This document shows positions 16,887 through 26,451 of a DNA stretch of 43,910 bases, in pieces. Positions within the stretch are counted from its first letter, which is position 1; each line of letters begins with the position of its first letter. The stretch is taken from positions 300 through 44,209 of the forward strand of contig PLUW01000071.1 of NCBI GenBank assembly GCA_003162935.1, written 5' to 3'. This DNA is from Acidobacteriaceae bacterium. GTDB taxonomy: Bacteria > Acidobacteriota > Terriglobia > Terriglobales > Acidobacteriaceae. Under the pieces are notes generated by a model, which saw only the letters and a list, made by a program, of their open reading frames with translations, ran no database searches and had not been told where the DNA came from. A program made the translations under genes and the position numbers.

Positions 16887-17986
16887 CAGCGGCGTCCTCT
16901 TTTTTCTGCGGCGGCGGCGGCGGCGCGGGCGCGAGCCTCGGCGCGGTAGACGGCCGCCAGAATTTCGGCAATGACGGTATAGAGTTTCGCGGGAATGCTC
17001 TGTCCCACCTCGACGGTGCGGTAGAGGGCGTGCGCGAGCGGCTTGTTCTCAACCATGGGAATGTTTTCCCAGCGCGCGATTTCCTTGATCTGCGCGGCCA
17101 GCAGGTTGCGTCCCTTGGCGACGACGATGGGCGCGGGCAGATCGGGGCGATATTCGAGCGCGACGGCGTAGGCGGTGGGATTGGTGATGACCACGGCGGC
17201 GCGCTTGGTGTCCGCGAGCATGCGGCGGCGGCGCACCTGGCGCTGCAGCCGCCGAATGCGGCCTTTGATGATGGGATTGCCTTCCGTTTCCTTGTATTCG
17301 TCTTTCATTTCCTGCCGGCTCATTTTCAGTTCGCTCGAAAGGTGCTGGCGCTCGAAGAAGTAGTCGAGAACCGACCAGAGAAGAAGCACGAGAGCGGATT
17401 TCCAGGCGACTTCGAAAACGCGGCTGCCGGCAAAGCCAAGCATGGCGTGCGCCGAGCGGCCCGGGAGCGCCATGAGCAAAGGCCAGTCGCGGCGCAGGCA
17501 GCCGACCGATACATAGGCGACGACGGCGGCGGGCAGCAGAGACTTGATCAGTCCGCGCAGCGCGGTAATCGAAAACAGTTGGCCGAGCTTGGCCGCCGGG
17601 CTCATGCGTGAAAGGTTGGGCGCGAGCGAGGTGGGAGCGAAGACCAGGCCTCCCTGCGCCAGCGCGGAAGAGAGCGCGGCCACCCATCCCAGGGCCAGCG
17701 CCGCGCCCACGGCGACGAAGAGTCCGGAGTGGCTCCAGACCGGAGGCAGCGCATCCATGCGCAGATTGCCGGAGATGGCGCCGTCTTTCATCGAAAATTC
17801 GAGGCAGTCGCGAAAAAAGCCGCGCCAGGCCAGAGGAAAGCTCGACAGCAGGGCAAAGAGAACGAAGACGGCGGCCATGCCGGAAGCGGCGCCGATGAGA
17901 TCGCGGCTGCGCGCGACCTGTCCTTTTTCGCGCGCCTTCTGGCGCCGCCGCGGAGTTGCCTGTTCGGTCTGGTTGGCTTCGGCCAT
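16886..17986 (-). CDS. flhB: Flagellar biosynthesis protein FlhB
   Basis: EQATPRRRQKAREKGQVARSRDL; MSRQEMKDEYKETEGNPIIKGRIRR; autocleavage NPTAYAVALEY (NPT variant of NPTH). Confidence 0.96.
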   Translation of the reverse strand: MAEANQTEQATPRRRQKAREKGQVARSRDLIGAASGMAAVFVLFALLSSFPLAWRGFFRDCLEFSMKDGAISGNLRMDALPPVWSHSGLFVAVGAALALGWVAALSSALAQGGLVFAPTSLAPNLSRMSPAAKLGQLFSITALRGLIKSLLPAAVVAYVSVGCLRRDWPLLMALPGRSAHAMLGFAGSRVFEVAWKSALVLLLWSVLDYFFERQHLSSELKMSRQEMKDEYKETEGNPIIKGRIRRLQRQVRRRRMLADTKRAAVVITNPTAYAVALEYRPDLPAPIVVAKGRNLLAAQIKEIARWENIPMVENKPLAHALYRTVEVGQSIPAKLYTVIAEILAAVYRAEARARAAAAAAEKRGRR

Positions 17987-18039
17987 AAATCAGCTCTCGG
18001 TTCTCAGTTGTCAGTTCTCAGTTTTCGGTTCGCAGTGAG

Positions 18040-18837
18040 TCAGTGCGCGAGTTTCAGAATCCTTTCCGAGGCGTCGAGGGCACGGCCAAAGCGGGCATCG
18101 AAGAAACGCGGCCAGAGGGCAACTCCCCCGCACAGCAGCGCCAAGCCCAAAAGATTCTTGATCGAGATGCCAACAAACAGAACGGGCAATTGCGGCGAAG
18201 CCTTGCCGATAAAACCAAGCGCGGCATCGGCAAACAAGCTCGCGACCACGACCGGCGCGGCGATCTGCAGACCGGCCACAAACATGCCCCCGGAAAATTC
18301 GAAGAGCGCGTGCACTGCCGGCCAGGTAAGAGAAAAGTGGCCGGGCGGCAGATACTCGAAGCTGCGCCCGAGTCCACGCAACAGCCAGTGTGGGACGCCG
18401 AGCTGAAGAAAGAGCAGGAGCACGATCAATTCGTAGAAAGTGGAAAGTACTCCGGAATCGGCCTGACTGTTGTCGGGATTCATGAGGCTGGCGAGGGAAT
18501 ATCCCATCTGCACGCCGCATACCTGACCGGCAATCTGTCCGGCCTCGAAGATGAGCTGGAGGGTCAATCCGAGAAGGAACCCAATGGCGAATTCGCCGGG
18601 CAAAATCACGAGGAGCGCGGCCGGGGAAATCGCGGCCGGAGGCGCGGGAACCAGCGGCGCCATGAACGCGGTGAGCAGAAAAGCGAGTCCAACTTTGACG
18701 CGAGGGGGGACAGCGGCGCTGCCGAAGAAGGGCGCAACCACCAGCAGGCCGGTGACGCGCGACCCGGCGATCATCCAGGCAGCGACGGTGCGCTCGAGGG
18801 GCAGGGCAAACGGCATCGCTATGGGCATCTGGAGCAC
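18040..18837 (-). CDS. fliR: Flagellar biosynthesis protein FliR
   Basis: R.TGLLVVAPFFGSAAVPPRVKVGLAFLLTAFMAP; FLLGLTLQLIFEAGQIAGQVCGVQMGYSLASLMNP. Confidence 0.94.
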   Translation of the reverse strand: MLQMPIAMPFALPLERTVAAWMIAGSRVTGLLVVAPFFGSAAVPPRVKVGLAFLLTAFMAPLVPAPPAAISPAALLVILPGEFAIGFLLGLTLQLIFEAGQIAGQVCGVQMGYSLASLMNPDNSQADSGVLSTFYELIVLLLFLQLGVPHWLLRGLGRSFEYLPPGHFSLTWPAVHALFEFSGGMFVAGLQIAAPVVVASLFADAALGFIGKASPQLPVLFVGISIKNLLGLALLCGGVALWPRFFDARFGRALDASERILKLAH

Positions 18838-18860
18838 AATTACCTCAACCGCGACAAACT

Positions 18861-18890
18861 ACAGATCCCTCGCTGCGCTCGGGATGACAA
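18861..18890 (+). repeat. Dispersed repeat, family A (divergent copy)
   Basis: ACAGATCCCTCGCTGCGCTCGGGATGACAA, matching the core of 4242-4276 and 21446-21480, between fliR and fliQ. Confidence 0.55.
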
Positions 18891-18910
18891 TTTCTTACTT
18901 CGCCATCGAT

Positions 18911-19180
18911 TCATCGGACAAAAGGGTGAAAGTCGGACCACAGGCCGATGGTGAAAAACATCAGCTTGCGCAACATCCAGGGAAACAACACGAGGATGGC
19001 CCCCGCCATCACCGCCAGACGCGGCACGTGGGACAAAGTCTGATCCTGCAACGAAGTCAGCACCTGCGCGACATTGACGAGCAAGCTGACGAACACCGCG
19101 ATCAACAGCAGCGGCGCGCCCATCAGCAGAGCCATCTGCAGGGTGTGGCGGAACAGCGCGACAACTTGTTCTGTGCCCAT
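18911..19180 (-). CDS. fliQ: Flagellar biosynthesis protein FliQ
   Basis: 89 aa, two TMs; LLIAVFVSLLVNVAQVLTSLQDQTLSHVPRLAV. Confidence 0.94.
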   Translation of the reverse strand: MGTEQVVALFRHTLQMALLMGAPLLLIAVFVSLLVNVAQVLTSLQDQTLSHVPRLAVMAGAILVLFPWMLRKLMFFTIGLWSDFHPFVR

Positions 19181-19189
19181 ACGCGCCTT

Positions 19190-19957
19190 TCAGGAAAAAC
19201 TCCGCATCAGGGAACCGATGAGCAGGTTCCAGCCGTCGACCACGACGAACAAAAGAATCTTGAGGGGGGTGGAAATAATGACCGGCGGCAGCTGCATCAT
19301 GCCGATCGATGTGGTGATGGCCGCGGTCACCAGATCGATGACGATAAAGGGCAGAAACAGAGCGGCGCCGATGCGAAAACCGACCTGCAGCTCGCTCAGG
19401 AGATAGGCGGGCGCGACGATGCGCATGCCGAGATCCTCCGGACGCGCCGGACGCGGCTCGTGCGCCAGTTCGACGAAAAGCGCGAGGTCTTTTTCGCGGG
19501 CGTATTTCAGCATGAAATGGCGCATGGGTACGATTGAGCGATCGAGAGCCGCCATCATGGTGATGTGTCCGGCGTCGAGCGGGACCACGGCATCGTTGTA
19601 GATGGCGGCGCCCACCGGCTGCATGAGGAAGAACGTGAGGATAAGCGAAAGCCCGATGAGCGTCTGATTGCTGGGCGTGGTCTGGGTGCCGAGCGCCTGG
19701 CGGAGAAAATGAAAGACGATGAGCAGGCGCACGAACGGAGTCATCGACAAAACGATGGCCGGAATCAACGTCAGCAGCGTGAGCAGTACGACGATGTTCC
19801 AGGGAGCGGAACTGCCGGGGGCGGACCCGCCAGGCAAGAGACCCGGCAGCGACAAGTCGGGCGCCGCCCGCGGGTGCGCCCAGAGCGGGGCGGCGGTGGC
19901 TACGAGCAAAACCAAAAGCAATCGGAGGAGACCGATCGAACTGCGCCGTGAGCGCAT
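19190..19957 (-). CDS. fliP: Flagellar biosynthesis protein FliP
   Basis: Signal peptide; LLTLLTLIPAIVLSMTPFVRLLIVFHFLRQALGTQTTPSNQTLIGLSLILTFFLMQP; LPPVIISTPLKILLFVVVDGWNLL. Confidence 0.96.
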   Translation of the reverse strand: MRSRRSSIGLLRLLLVLLVATAAPLWAHPRAAPDLSLPGLLPGGSAPGSSAPWNIVVLLTLLTLIPAIVLSMTPFVRLLIVFHFLRQALGTQTTPSNQTLIGLSLILTFFLMQPVGAAIYNDAVVPLDAGHITMMAALDRSIVPMRHFMLKYAREKDLALFVELAHEPRPARPEDLGMRIVAPAYLLSELQVGFRIGAALFLPFIVIDLVTAAITTSIGMMQLPPVIISTPLKILLFVVVDGWNLLIGSLMRSFS

Positions 19958-20328
19958 CAGCTGGCTTCTCCGGATTCTGCGGCCGGGGCGGATTCGTCCG
20001 GCAGCCGTGCCAGAAGGGTGACCGAGCCGGGGCTGGAGCCGATCAGAAAGCGCTGGCGCTCAAACTGGATGATGGAGATGAAGCGGCGGTCGCCGAGAGC
20101 AGCGCTCTCACGAACGCGGAGCGCCTTGCGTGGGCCGCGCGCACGAGAGATCAACGATCTCAAAGTTGCGGAGCGCGCGAGCTCTTTGATACGGCTGGCG
20201 GCGAGCGCAAAAAAGCGCCGCGAGTCGGGTACTGTGTCCGCCCGCGTGGCTTCCACGTTTGCCAACCCTGTCGGTGCATAGTCCCATCGGGGGCGTTCCT
20301 CCGCGCTGGTGATCGTCCGGGGTTCCAT
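19957..20328 (-). CDS. fliO: FliO-like flagellar protein
   Basis: Between fliN and fliP; LRVRESAALGDRRFISIIQFERQRFLIGSSPGSVTLLARL resembles the FliO cytoplasmic domain. No N-terminal TM visible. Confidence 0.7.
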   Translation of the reverse strand: MEPRTITSAEERPRWDYAPTGLANVEATRADTVPDSRRFFALAASRIKELARSATLRSLISRARGPRKALRVRESAALGDRRFISIIQFERQRFLIGSSPGSVTLLARLPDESAPAAESGEAS

Positions 20329-20622
20329 CTAGGCCAACTCCGTCAAGCGCACGGCCAGTTGGTTGTTCACGACTTCAAACTCGCTCCAGGCGATCAATTC
20401 GTCGTTGACACGCAGGGGAACGTCTTGCCCCACGGTCCAGGGCGTGGCGACGATGCGGCCGTGTTCCAGCTGAACGAGATCGCTGACGGTGAAGTTGGGG
20501 ACGGGGATCTCGACGGTGAGCAGGCAGGGCAGAGCTTCGACGCGCTGCCATTTTTCCTCGAGGGGTTCGGCAACAGGATCGGCGGACGGCGCAGATGGCT
20601 TCGCTTGGGCAGCGGCGGCCAT
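20329..20622 (-). CDS. fliN: Flagellar motor switch protein FliN (short SpoA)
   Basis: VEIPVPNFTVSDLVQLEHGRIVATPWTVGQDVPLRVNDELIAWSEFEVVNNQLAVRLTEL; next to fliO. Confidence 0.85.
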   Translation of the reverse strand: MAAAAQAKPSAPSADPVAEPLEEKWQRVEALPCLLTVEIPVPNFTVSDLVQLEHGRIVATPWTVGQDVPLRVNDELIAWSEFEVVNNQLAVRLTELA

Positions 20623-20712
20623 TACCCTTGCCTCTTCTGCGTCCGCGCGATCGACAGCCGGAATATTTCCGTCCGCATCATTTGCATTGGCACCGTGTGC
20701 ATCTTGCAGCGC

Positions 20713-21201
20713 TTACATCTGAACCAGAAATTCGGTGAAGTACACATTCTCGACCGCCAATTGCGGCACTCGTTCCTGCAGGGCTCGCAGGAGGTCGTCC
20801 TTAAGCTGGCGTTTGCCCTCGGCCTTGAGCATTTCGTCGGGTTGCGCGGTGGCCAGGACGGAGAGGATGGTGTCGCGCACCGCCGCCGTGGGCGTGGCTT
20901 CCGCCGGGTTGCGGGGGAGCGGGTGTGCCAATCCGAGGGTGATGCCGACCCGCAGGTAGGCACGCTGGCTGGAGCCGTTGAGATTGCCGCTGAGATTCAC
21001 GACAAAGGTTTCGAGGGGGAAGGTGGATTCCACGGCGGTGGAGGACGCGCTGGTCGAGCGCTGGGGGCCGAGCCACAGGTAGATGCCGGCAGCCCCGAGA
21101 GTCAAAGCAAGCATCGCGGCCACTCCGCCCCTCTTACTTTTATGGGGGCTTTTCTTTTGGGGCGCGCTCTTGGGTGCGGGAGTGACTTCCAGATCCGGCA
21201 T
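20713..21201 (-). CDS. fliL: Flagellar basal body-associated protein FliL
   Basis: Single TM (GGVAAMLALTLGAAGIYLWLG), FPLETFVVNLSGN...RAYLRVGITLGL, VRDTILSVLATAQPDEMLKAEGKRQLKDDLLRALQ...VYFTEFLVQ. Confidence 0.92.
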   Translation of the reverse strand: MPDLEVTPAPKSAPQKKSPHKSKRGGVAAMLALTLGAAGIYLWLGPQRSTSASSTAVESTFPLETFVVNLSGNLNGSSQRAYLRVGITLGLAHPLPRNPAEATPTAAVRDTILSVLATAQPDEMLKAEGKRQLKDDLLRALQERVPQLAVENVYFTEFLVQM

Positions 21202-21430
21202 GCTGCGGATGGTTGCAAGCAGCGTGCCGCGCCTCACATCGGTACAAACCAAAAGGCGGTGGAGGGAAATGGGCTGGAATCAGGGAATTGAAGACATGCA
21301 ACCGGCTCACCGAGAATCAGCTGCCGCGATGCTCCAGGTTTCTGAGTACGCTCTCATGAAAAGAGTCAAACATAAGCCGAGGACGGGTTCCGCAGCGATT
21401 AAGATTCGCTCGGTTTGCGGCCCAGGAAGT

Positions 21431-21480
21431 GGGATTGCTGCGGGCAAAAGCAGGTCCTTCGCTTCGCTCAGGATGACAAG
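21431..21480 (+). repeat. Dispersed repeat, family A (copy 2)
   Basis: About 45/50 identical by eye to 4227-4276. Confidence 0.8.
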
Positions 21481-21517
21481 TCTTAGTGATGACGACCAAC
21501 CTGCTCCACCACCGATA

Positions 21518-22387
21518 TCAGCCTCCGCTGGCCACGATGGCGTCAGCCACCTTTGCCGCCTCGAGGGCAACCCGCACGTCGTGGGTCCGAATGATGTGCG
21601 TGCCCTTCAGGATCAAAGCCGTTTCTGCAGCCAGAGTGCCATAGAGGCGCTGGGCAACCTCGGCGTCCTTGCCATCGCTGGCCAGCATGCGCCCGACAAA
21701 CGATTTTCGTGAGACTCCTGCAAGCAACGGAAATCCCATCTGCTGCAATTCCGCGAAGTGCGCGAGCAGCGGATAGTTTTCCTCGAAACGCTTCCCGAAT
21801 CCAAATCCGGGGTCGAGTACGAGGTGGTCGCGCTTGACGCCGGCCAGGGTCGCGGTTTCGGCCCACTGCCGCAGATCGCGCTTGACCATCAGCACCGGAT
21901 CGCCGATCGGCGGCAGGGCAGGCCACTCTTCCGGGCGTCCGCGGGTGTGCATCAGCACCGCTCCGATCTTCAATTCCGCCAGGGTCTTCGCCATCTTCGG
22001 ATCCCAGCGGAATCCGCTCACGTCGTTGACCACTTCCGCGCCGAGCTCCACGGCCGCGCGGGCCACACTTGCCTTGTAGGTATCGACGCTGACCACGGCA
22101 TTCGGTCGCCGCCGCTTCAAATCCCGAATCACGGGCAGCACTCGCCTGCGTTCCTCTTCCTCCGAGACGAGCTCCGATCCGGGGCGCGTCGATTCGCCAC
22201 CCACATCGACGATGGTTGCGCCTTCGTCGAGCAGATGCTCGGCGCGGAGCACGGCTTTTTCGGCATCGATGTAGAGTCCGCCGTCGGAAAAGGAATCGGG
22301 GGTTACGTTGACGACGCCCATGATCAGAGTGCGCCGCCCTAACTCAAGGACACGAGAGCCCACATTCCACTGAAAGATCGCGCGCAT
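21518..22387 (-). CDS. folP: Dihydropteroate synthase
   Basis: LIMGVVNVTPDSFSDGG; GATIVDVGGESTRPGS; LDPGFGFGKRFEENYPLL; LAGVSRKSFVG; RTHDV. Confidence 0.97.
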   Translation of the reverse strand: MRAIFQWNVGSRVLELGRRTLIMGVVNVTPDSFSDGGLYIDAEKAVLRAEHLLDEGATIVDVGGESTRPGSELVSEEEERRRVLPVIRDLKRRRPNAVVSVDTYKASVARAAVELGAEVVNDVSGFRWDPKMAKTLAELKIGAVLMHTRGRPEEWPALPPIGDPVLMVKRDLRQWAETATLAGVKRDHLVLDPGFGFGKRFEENYPLLAHFAELQQMGFPLLAGVSRKSFVGRMLASDGKDAEVAQRLYGTLAAETALILKGTHIIRTHDVRVALEAAKVADAIVASGG

Positions 22388-22440
22388 GCTGCGGCTATTC
22401 TAGAACGAGTCCGGTTTTTGCGGGTGTTACAATCCACTGC

Positions 22441-24027
22441 ATGTCTCGCGGGCTTTCGGTTGCGGGTTTCGTTTTCTTGGTCTTTGCGATGCTGGCGCCG
22501 CTGCTGGCCGCACCGGTTCCACCGGCGCCGGTCCAGTCGCTGGAGCAACGCATTACCGGCGTACTCAATGCCCCGGACCTGGCGCGGGGATTCTGGGGAA
22601 TCGAAATCGTTTCTCTGGCAACCGGCAAGACGCTGTACTCGCAGAACGCCGACAAGCTCTTCACGCCCGCTTCGAATACGAAGCTCTTCACCACCGCGGC
22701 CGCGCTCGCCCTGATCGGTCCCGATTACAAATTCCGCACCACCGTCGAAACCACCGGTACGCTCGACCGCTACGGCCGGCTGAACGGAGATCTCGTTCTT
22801 GTCGGCCATGGCGACCCCAACCTTTCGGGGCGCGAACTTCCCTACGATCTCAAGACGCAGCGGAACGAAGATCCGATTCAGGCGCTGGAATCGCTGGCCG
22901 ACGCGCTGGTGCAAAAAGGCGTGAAGTTCATCGACGGCGACATCGTGGCGGACGATTCTTATTTTGCTTTCGAACGCTACGGCGAAGGCTGGAGCCAGGA
23001 CGACCTCGTTTGGGCCGACGGCGCGCCCGTCTCTGCTTTGACCATTAACGACAACGTCGTCTTCGTGAATATTCTTCCGGCCGATCGTCCGGGCGAGAAG
23101 GCCTTTGTCAGCGTCACGCCTTTCGCCGAGTACTACCGGCTCGACAATCGGATCATCACGACTCCCGCGGGCACGGGACGCAAGTTTTTCGTCAACCGCG
23201 AGCCGGGATCGACAGTTCTCACGCTCTGGGGCAACATGCCGCTCGATGATGCGGGCGCCAACGAAGCGCTGGCCATCGAAGATCCGGCCGAGTTTGCCGC
23301 TGGGTTGTTCCGCCGGTTGCTCGAGAAACGCGGCATTGTGATCTACGGGAATCAGCGTACGCGCCACACCGAACTGGCCGCGCTTTCCACTTTCAGCGTG
23401 ACCGCCATCGCGCCATCGCATGGAGGCAGCGATGGCCCAGCGCGTGCCCGGAAGCCCGATCCGCCGATCACGCTGGCCAGTTACGAATCGAAGCCGCTGC
23501 TACAGGATATTCGCGTGATCAACAAAGTCAGCCAGAATTTGCACGCCGAACTTCTGCTGCGCCTTCTGGGGCGCGAGCGCGGCAACGCCGGGACGATCGA
23601 AGGCGGCCTCGAAGTTCTGCGCGGATTTTTGACGCAGGCAGGGATCTCGAGCGACCAGTACGTTTTTTACGACGGATCGGGACTTTCGCGGCAAAACCTG
23701 GTGGCTCCCCATGCCATTGTTCAGCTGCTGCGTTATTGCTCGACGCAGCCTTGGGGAGCAGACTATAAGGCGACCTTTCCGATTGCCGGCGTCGATGGGT
23801 CGCTGACCGAACGCCTCGTGTCGCCGCGGCTGCACAATCGCATCATGGCGAAAACCGGCTCGCTGGGCGGGGTGAAGGCGCTCTCGGGGTTTGCGACCAC
23901 CGATGGGGGAGAAGTGGTGGTCTTCTCCATTTTGTCGAATAACTTCAATCTTCCGGCGAAACGAGTTACGGACGCGATCGATGAGTTGGTGCAGGCGATT
24001 GTGGAGGATACGCCGGGGGGCCACTAG
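22441..24027 (+). CDS. dacB: D-alanyl-D-alanine carboxypeptidase/endopeptidase (PBP4, S13 family)
   Basis: Signal peptide; FTPASNTKLFTTAAALALIGPDYKFRT (SxxK); YDGSGLSRQNLV (SxN); MAKTGSLGGVKALSGFA (KTG). Confidence 0.95.
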   Translation: MSRGLSVAGFVFLVFAMLAPLLAAPVPPAPVQSLEQRITGVLNAPDLARGFWGIEIVSLATGKTLYSQNADKLFTPASNTKLFTTAAALALIGPDYKFRTTVETTGTLDRYGRLNGDLVLVGHGDPNLSGRELPYDLKTQRNEDPIQALESLADALVQKGVKFIDGDIVADDSYFAFERYGEGWSQDDLVWADGAPVSALTINDNVVFVNILPADRPGEKAFVSVTPFAEYYRLDNRIITTPAGTGRKFFVNREPGSTVLTLWGNMPLDDAGANEALAIEDPAEFAAGLFRRLLEKRGIVIYGNQRTRHTELAALSTFSVTAIAPSHGGSDGPARARKPDPPITLASYESKPLLQDIRVINKVSQNLHAELLLRLLGRERGNAGTIEGGLEVLRGFLTQAGISSDQYVFYDGSGLSRQNLVAPHAIVQLLRYCSTQPWGADYKATFPIAGVDGSLTERLVSPRLHNRIMAKTGSLGGVKALSGFATTDGGEVVVFSILSNNFNLPAKRVTDAIDELVQAIVEDTPGGH

Positions 24028-24141
24028 CGCGGATCGTGTGTCGGCGGCGCGCCGAAGCCGAGCGCAACTCGCTAGCTGGCTGCGTCTCAAGCAACTGAGT
24101 GCCAATGTTTGGAAGGGAACTGTCGGAATTAGTTTGCTCAG

Positions 24142-24172
24142 AAAAAAGGCCCCAGGGCGAACGCCTGGGGCC
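24142..24172 (-). terminator. Rho-independent terminator
   Basis: Minus strand: GGCCCCAGG-CGTTCGC-CCTGGGGCC followed by TTTTTT, downstream of the minus-strand gene ending at 24205. Confidence 0.88.
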
Positions 24173-24204
24173 GTGATCACAATGTGTGAAGCTGTATCTG
24201 CAGT

Positions 24205-26109
24205 CTACTGGCTAGCGGCAGTCTTATATTCGGCTGAACCGATCGCCGTCCCCCAACTCCCTGATGTAGGGGCGTACTGGGCCGCGAACCATAACAAGCC
24301 AACGGTCGAGCTGCTGAAATCGGGCGAGGTGGCGGTGTAGTCTCCCCAGCGCCCGGAAACTCCCGATCCCCCGCCCTGCACCAGGAAAATGCCAGCACCG
24401 TCCATGAGGCTGTCGCCATAGGTAACGCGCCGGGAGGTATAGACCATACTCGGATAAACGGCATCCGTGGAGTAGTCGAATACCATCACCACGTTGTTTT
24501 CCGGGTCTGGCTGGAGTGTCGCGTAGTAGGCCGAGCCGTTGTTGCTCCAACCGCCGCACAGGAAACAGTCTTCCTGGCGCTCCTCCACCGCCGTCAGCTG
24601 ACCGTTATTGCCAGTTACGGGATGCACATCGAACCAGATGGGGCCAGCCACAGCCGGACTTGTCCCGGATACTCCCGTATTGAAAGAACCGAACAATTCG
24701 CCTGCGTTGTACTTGACTTGTCCGGAAATAAAGGTGTAGTCGGTATCGACGCAAGGAGTCGATCCGGCCTTGCAGTTCGGTCCGCTGGCATTGGGTGGAG
24801 TCGAGTAATTGTGGACAGTGCTGATGGTTTTGCCGACCAAGACCGGGCCATTGCTGACGCCGTTCAGGAACTGAAAGGGATTGTTCGGGTTCGGGTTGGT
24901 GCCGCCGGTGGGGCCGGATTCGGACCACACGACAAGCCCGTTGCACCCGCCGGAGCAGGCCCCGCTGCCCCAGTCATAGTTGTAGGAGTTGGTCCAGAAG
25001 ATCGAGCTGGGATTGGTGGTTTTTGACGTAACGTTGTCAGGTTGCAGGGTATCCACCAAGGTTCCGTTAATATTCAACCCGTCCATATACCAGTAGCTGT
25101 ATCCGCCCCCGCTGTAGAGCTCATCCTTGGGCAGGATGTAGATTATGTTGTTGTTGTAACTATCGCCATGGCAGTCGTTCGCGCCGCTCCAAAGATTGAG
25201 GCCAATGTAGATGCCTCCCTTGGTAGCGTGGGGTCCCCAGTCGGTGTTGTCTTGTCCGAGTGTGGGGAAGTCCGGGCACACACCACTCGCCTGTTGGAGG
25301 TTATTGGAATAGACATACCAGGCTCCTGTCGGATTATTGGTCTTGCTGACCGCCCAGGCTACGGCCCCAACGTTGGGGCTGCCACTGGCGTTGCCGGTGT
25401 TGGTCTCGGTGAGTTCCAACACAAAGTAGCGGCCCGAGTCCCAATCGTAGAAGGCGCGAGGGTCTGTGGTGTAGGTACCCGAAGCCAGGCCGAAGAACGT
25501 GTCGGCGGCTTTGGGGAAGCCGCTCTGCAAATTGCCGCTCTTGTCGTAGACGGCCACGTAGTTGTTCACCATCTGCAGGATGTATTTCGGGCCCACTGCG
25601 AGCGACATGTCCGGCGGATCGCAGCAGACTTCACTCTGCGCATAAAAGCTACTATGCGAACCCACCGACTGCGGAGAAACGGCGATGGCAGGACCGGCGC
25701 TACGGGCGCTCGATGGCAATGAACCGATTTCGCCCGCCGCGGCTCGCTTCGCAACCAGCTTCTTGAGCGCCTGGTATTCGTCCTCGGTCAAACCCGAGAG
25801 CGGACGATCATGATCTTCCTCCGGGGATGCAAACGAACTGGCCTGCGGCACCTCGCTCATGTCGACTGAGCGGGCCGCCAACCCGGAGCCCATGCCCTGG
25901 TCTCGGGCCGCAACGGCTCCCTTTCCCGTATGATCCGCGACCGCACCGGGCAGGCCCCGCTGAAGGGCCGATTGCAGCGCGCTATCAGATATGCCGGCAG
26001 CCTTTCCCTGGGCCGCCGCTGGGGTCGCTGAAAAACTGGCAAGTAGCATCGTGATCGCTACCGCACTCAGGCCCGGTAACAAGTGAATTCCCTTTCCCTT
26101 GTCGGACAT
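24205..26109 (-). CDS. Large secreted protein of unknown function
   Basis: Signal peptide MSDKGKGIHLLPGLSAVAITMLLASFSATPAAAQ; AGGAGG RBS upstream of 26109; EVCCDPPDMSLAVGPKYILQMVNNYVAVYDKSG; GRWGDYTATSPDF. Confidence 0.85.
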   Translation of the reverse strand: MSDKGKGIHLLPGLSAVAITMLLASFSATPAAAQGKAAGISDSALQSALQRGLPGAVADHTGKGAVAARDQGMGSGLAARSVDMSEVPQASSFASPEEDHDRPLSGLTEDEYQALKKLVAKRAAAGEIGSLPSSARSAGPAIAVSPQSVGSHSSFYAQSEVCCDPPDMSLAVGPKYILQMVNNYVAVYDKSGNLQSGFPKAADTFFGLASGTYTTDPRAFYDWDSGRYFVLELTETNTGNASGSPNVGAVAWAVSKTNNPTGAWYVYSNNLQQASGVCPDFPTLGQDNTDWGPHATKGGIYIGLNLWSGANDCHGDSYNNNIIYILPKDELYSGGGYSYWYMDGLNINGTLVDTLQPDNVTSKTTNPSSIFWTNSYNYDWGSGACSGGCNGLVVWSESGPTGGTNPNPNNPFQFLNGVSNGPVLVGKTISTVHNYSTPPNASGPNCKAGSTPCVDTDYTFISGQVKYNAGELFGSFNTGVSGTSPAVAGPIWFDVHPVTGNNGQLTAVEERQEDCFLCGGWSNNGSAYYATLQPDPENNVVMVFDYSTDAVYPSMVYTSRRVTYGDSLMDGAGIFLVQGGGSGVSGRWGDYTATSPDFSSSTVGLLWFAAQYAPTSGSWGTAIGSAEYKTAASQ

Positions 26110-26451
26110 TCTTATCCTCCTAAAATTTGGTGTTATTTCGTTTTGCGTTGGCTCCGCAGAATCGCCGCAGCATGAGGTGCCCGCTTGACATAAACCGCCG
26201 AACCCAGGCTGGCGAAACCAATCTCGGCCGCGTGCCATCCTCTTGACTTGAAACCCCGTAAACAAGTACCTGTCTGAGGAAGAAGGACAACTATGACAGG
26301 TAGTAGGGCGCATTATGTCTCGGGTTTCGCTCGCTGTCAAGAAAAATCACCAGCGGACTTTTGCAGTTGAGTATGTCGTGTATCTGCGGAACTCGGCACT
26401 GGTCCCGCTTTTCGGCGGCAGTCCGCTTTGCGGGCGATGCAACTCGGGAGT

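Noticed and set aside
15616-17052. 478-aa minus-strand ORF overlapping flhA/flhB
   Set aside because: Same-strand alternative frame of flhA; Arg/His-rich with no domain signature.
17997-18040. TCGGTTCTCAGTTGTCAGTTCTCAGTTTTCGG repetitive tract between flhB and fliR
   Set aside because: Probably another short dispersed repeat arm, but no matching second copy was found in the window, so not called as a family.
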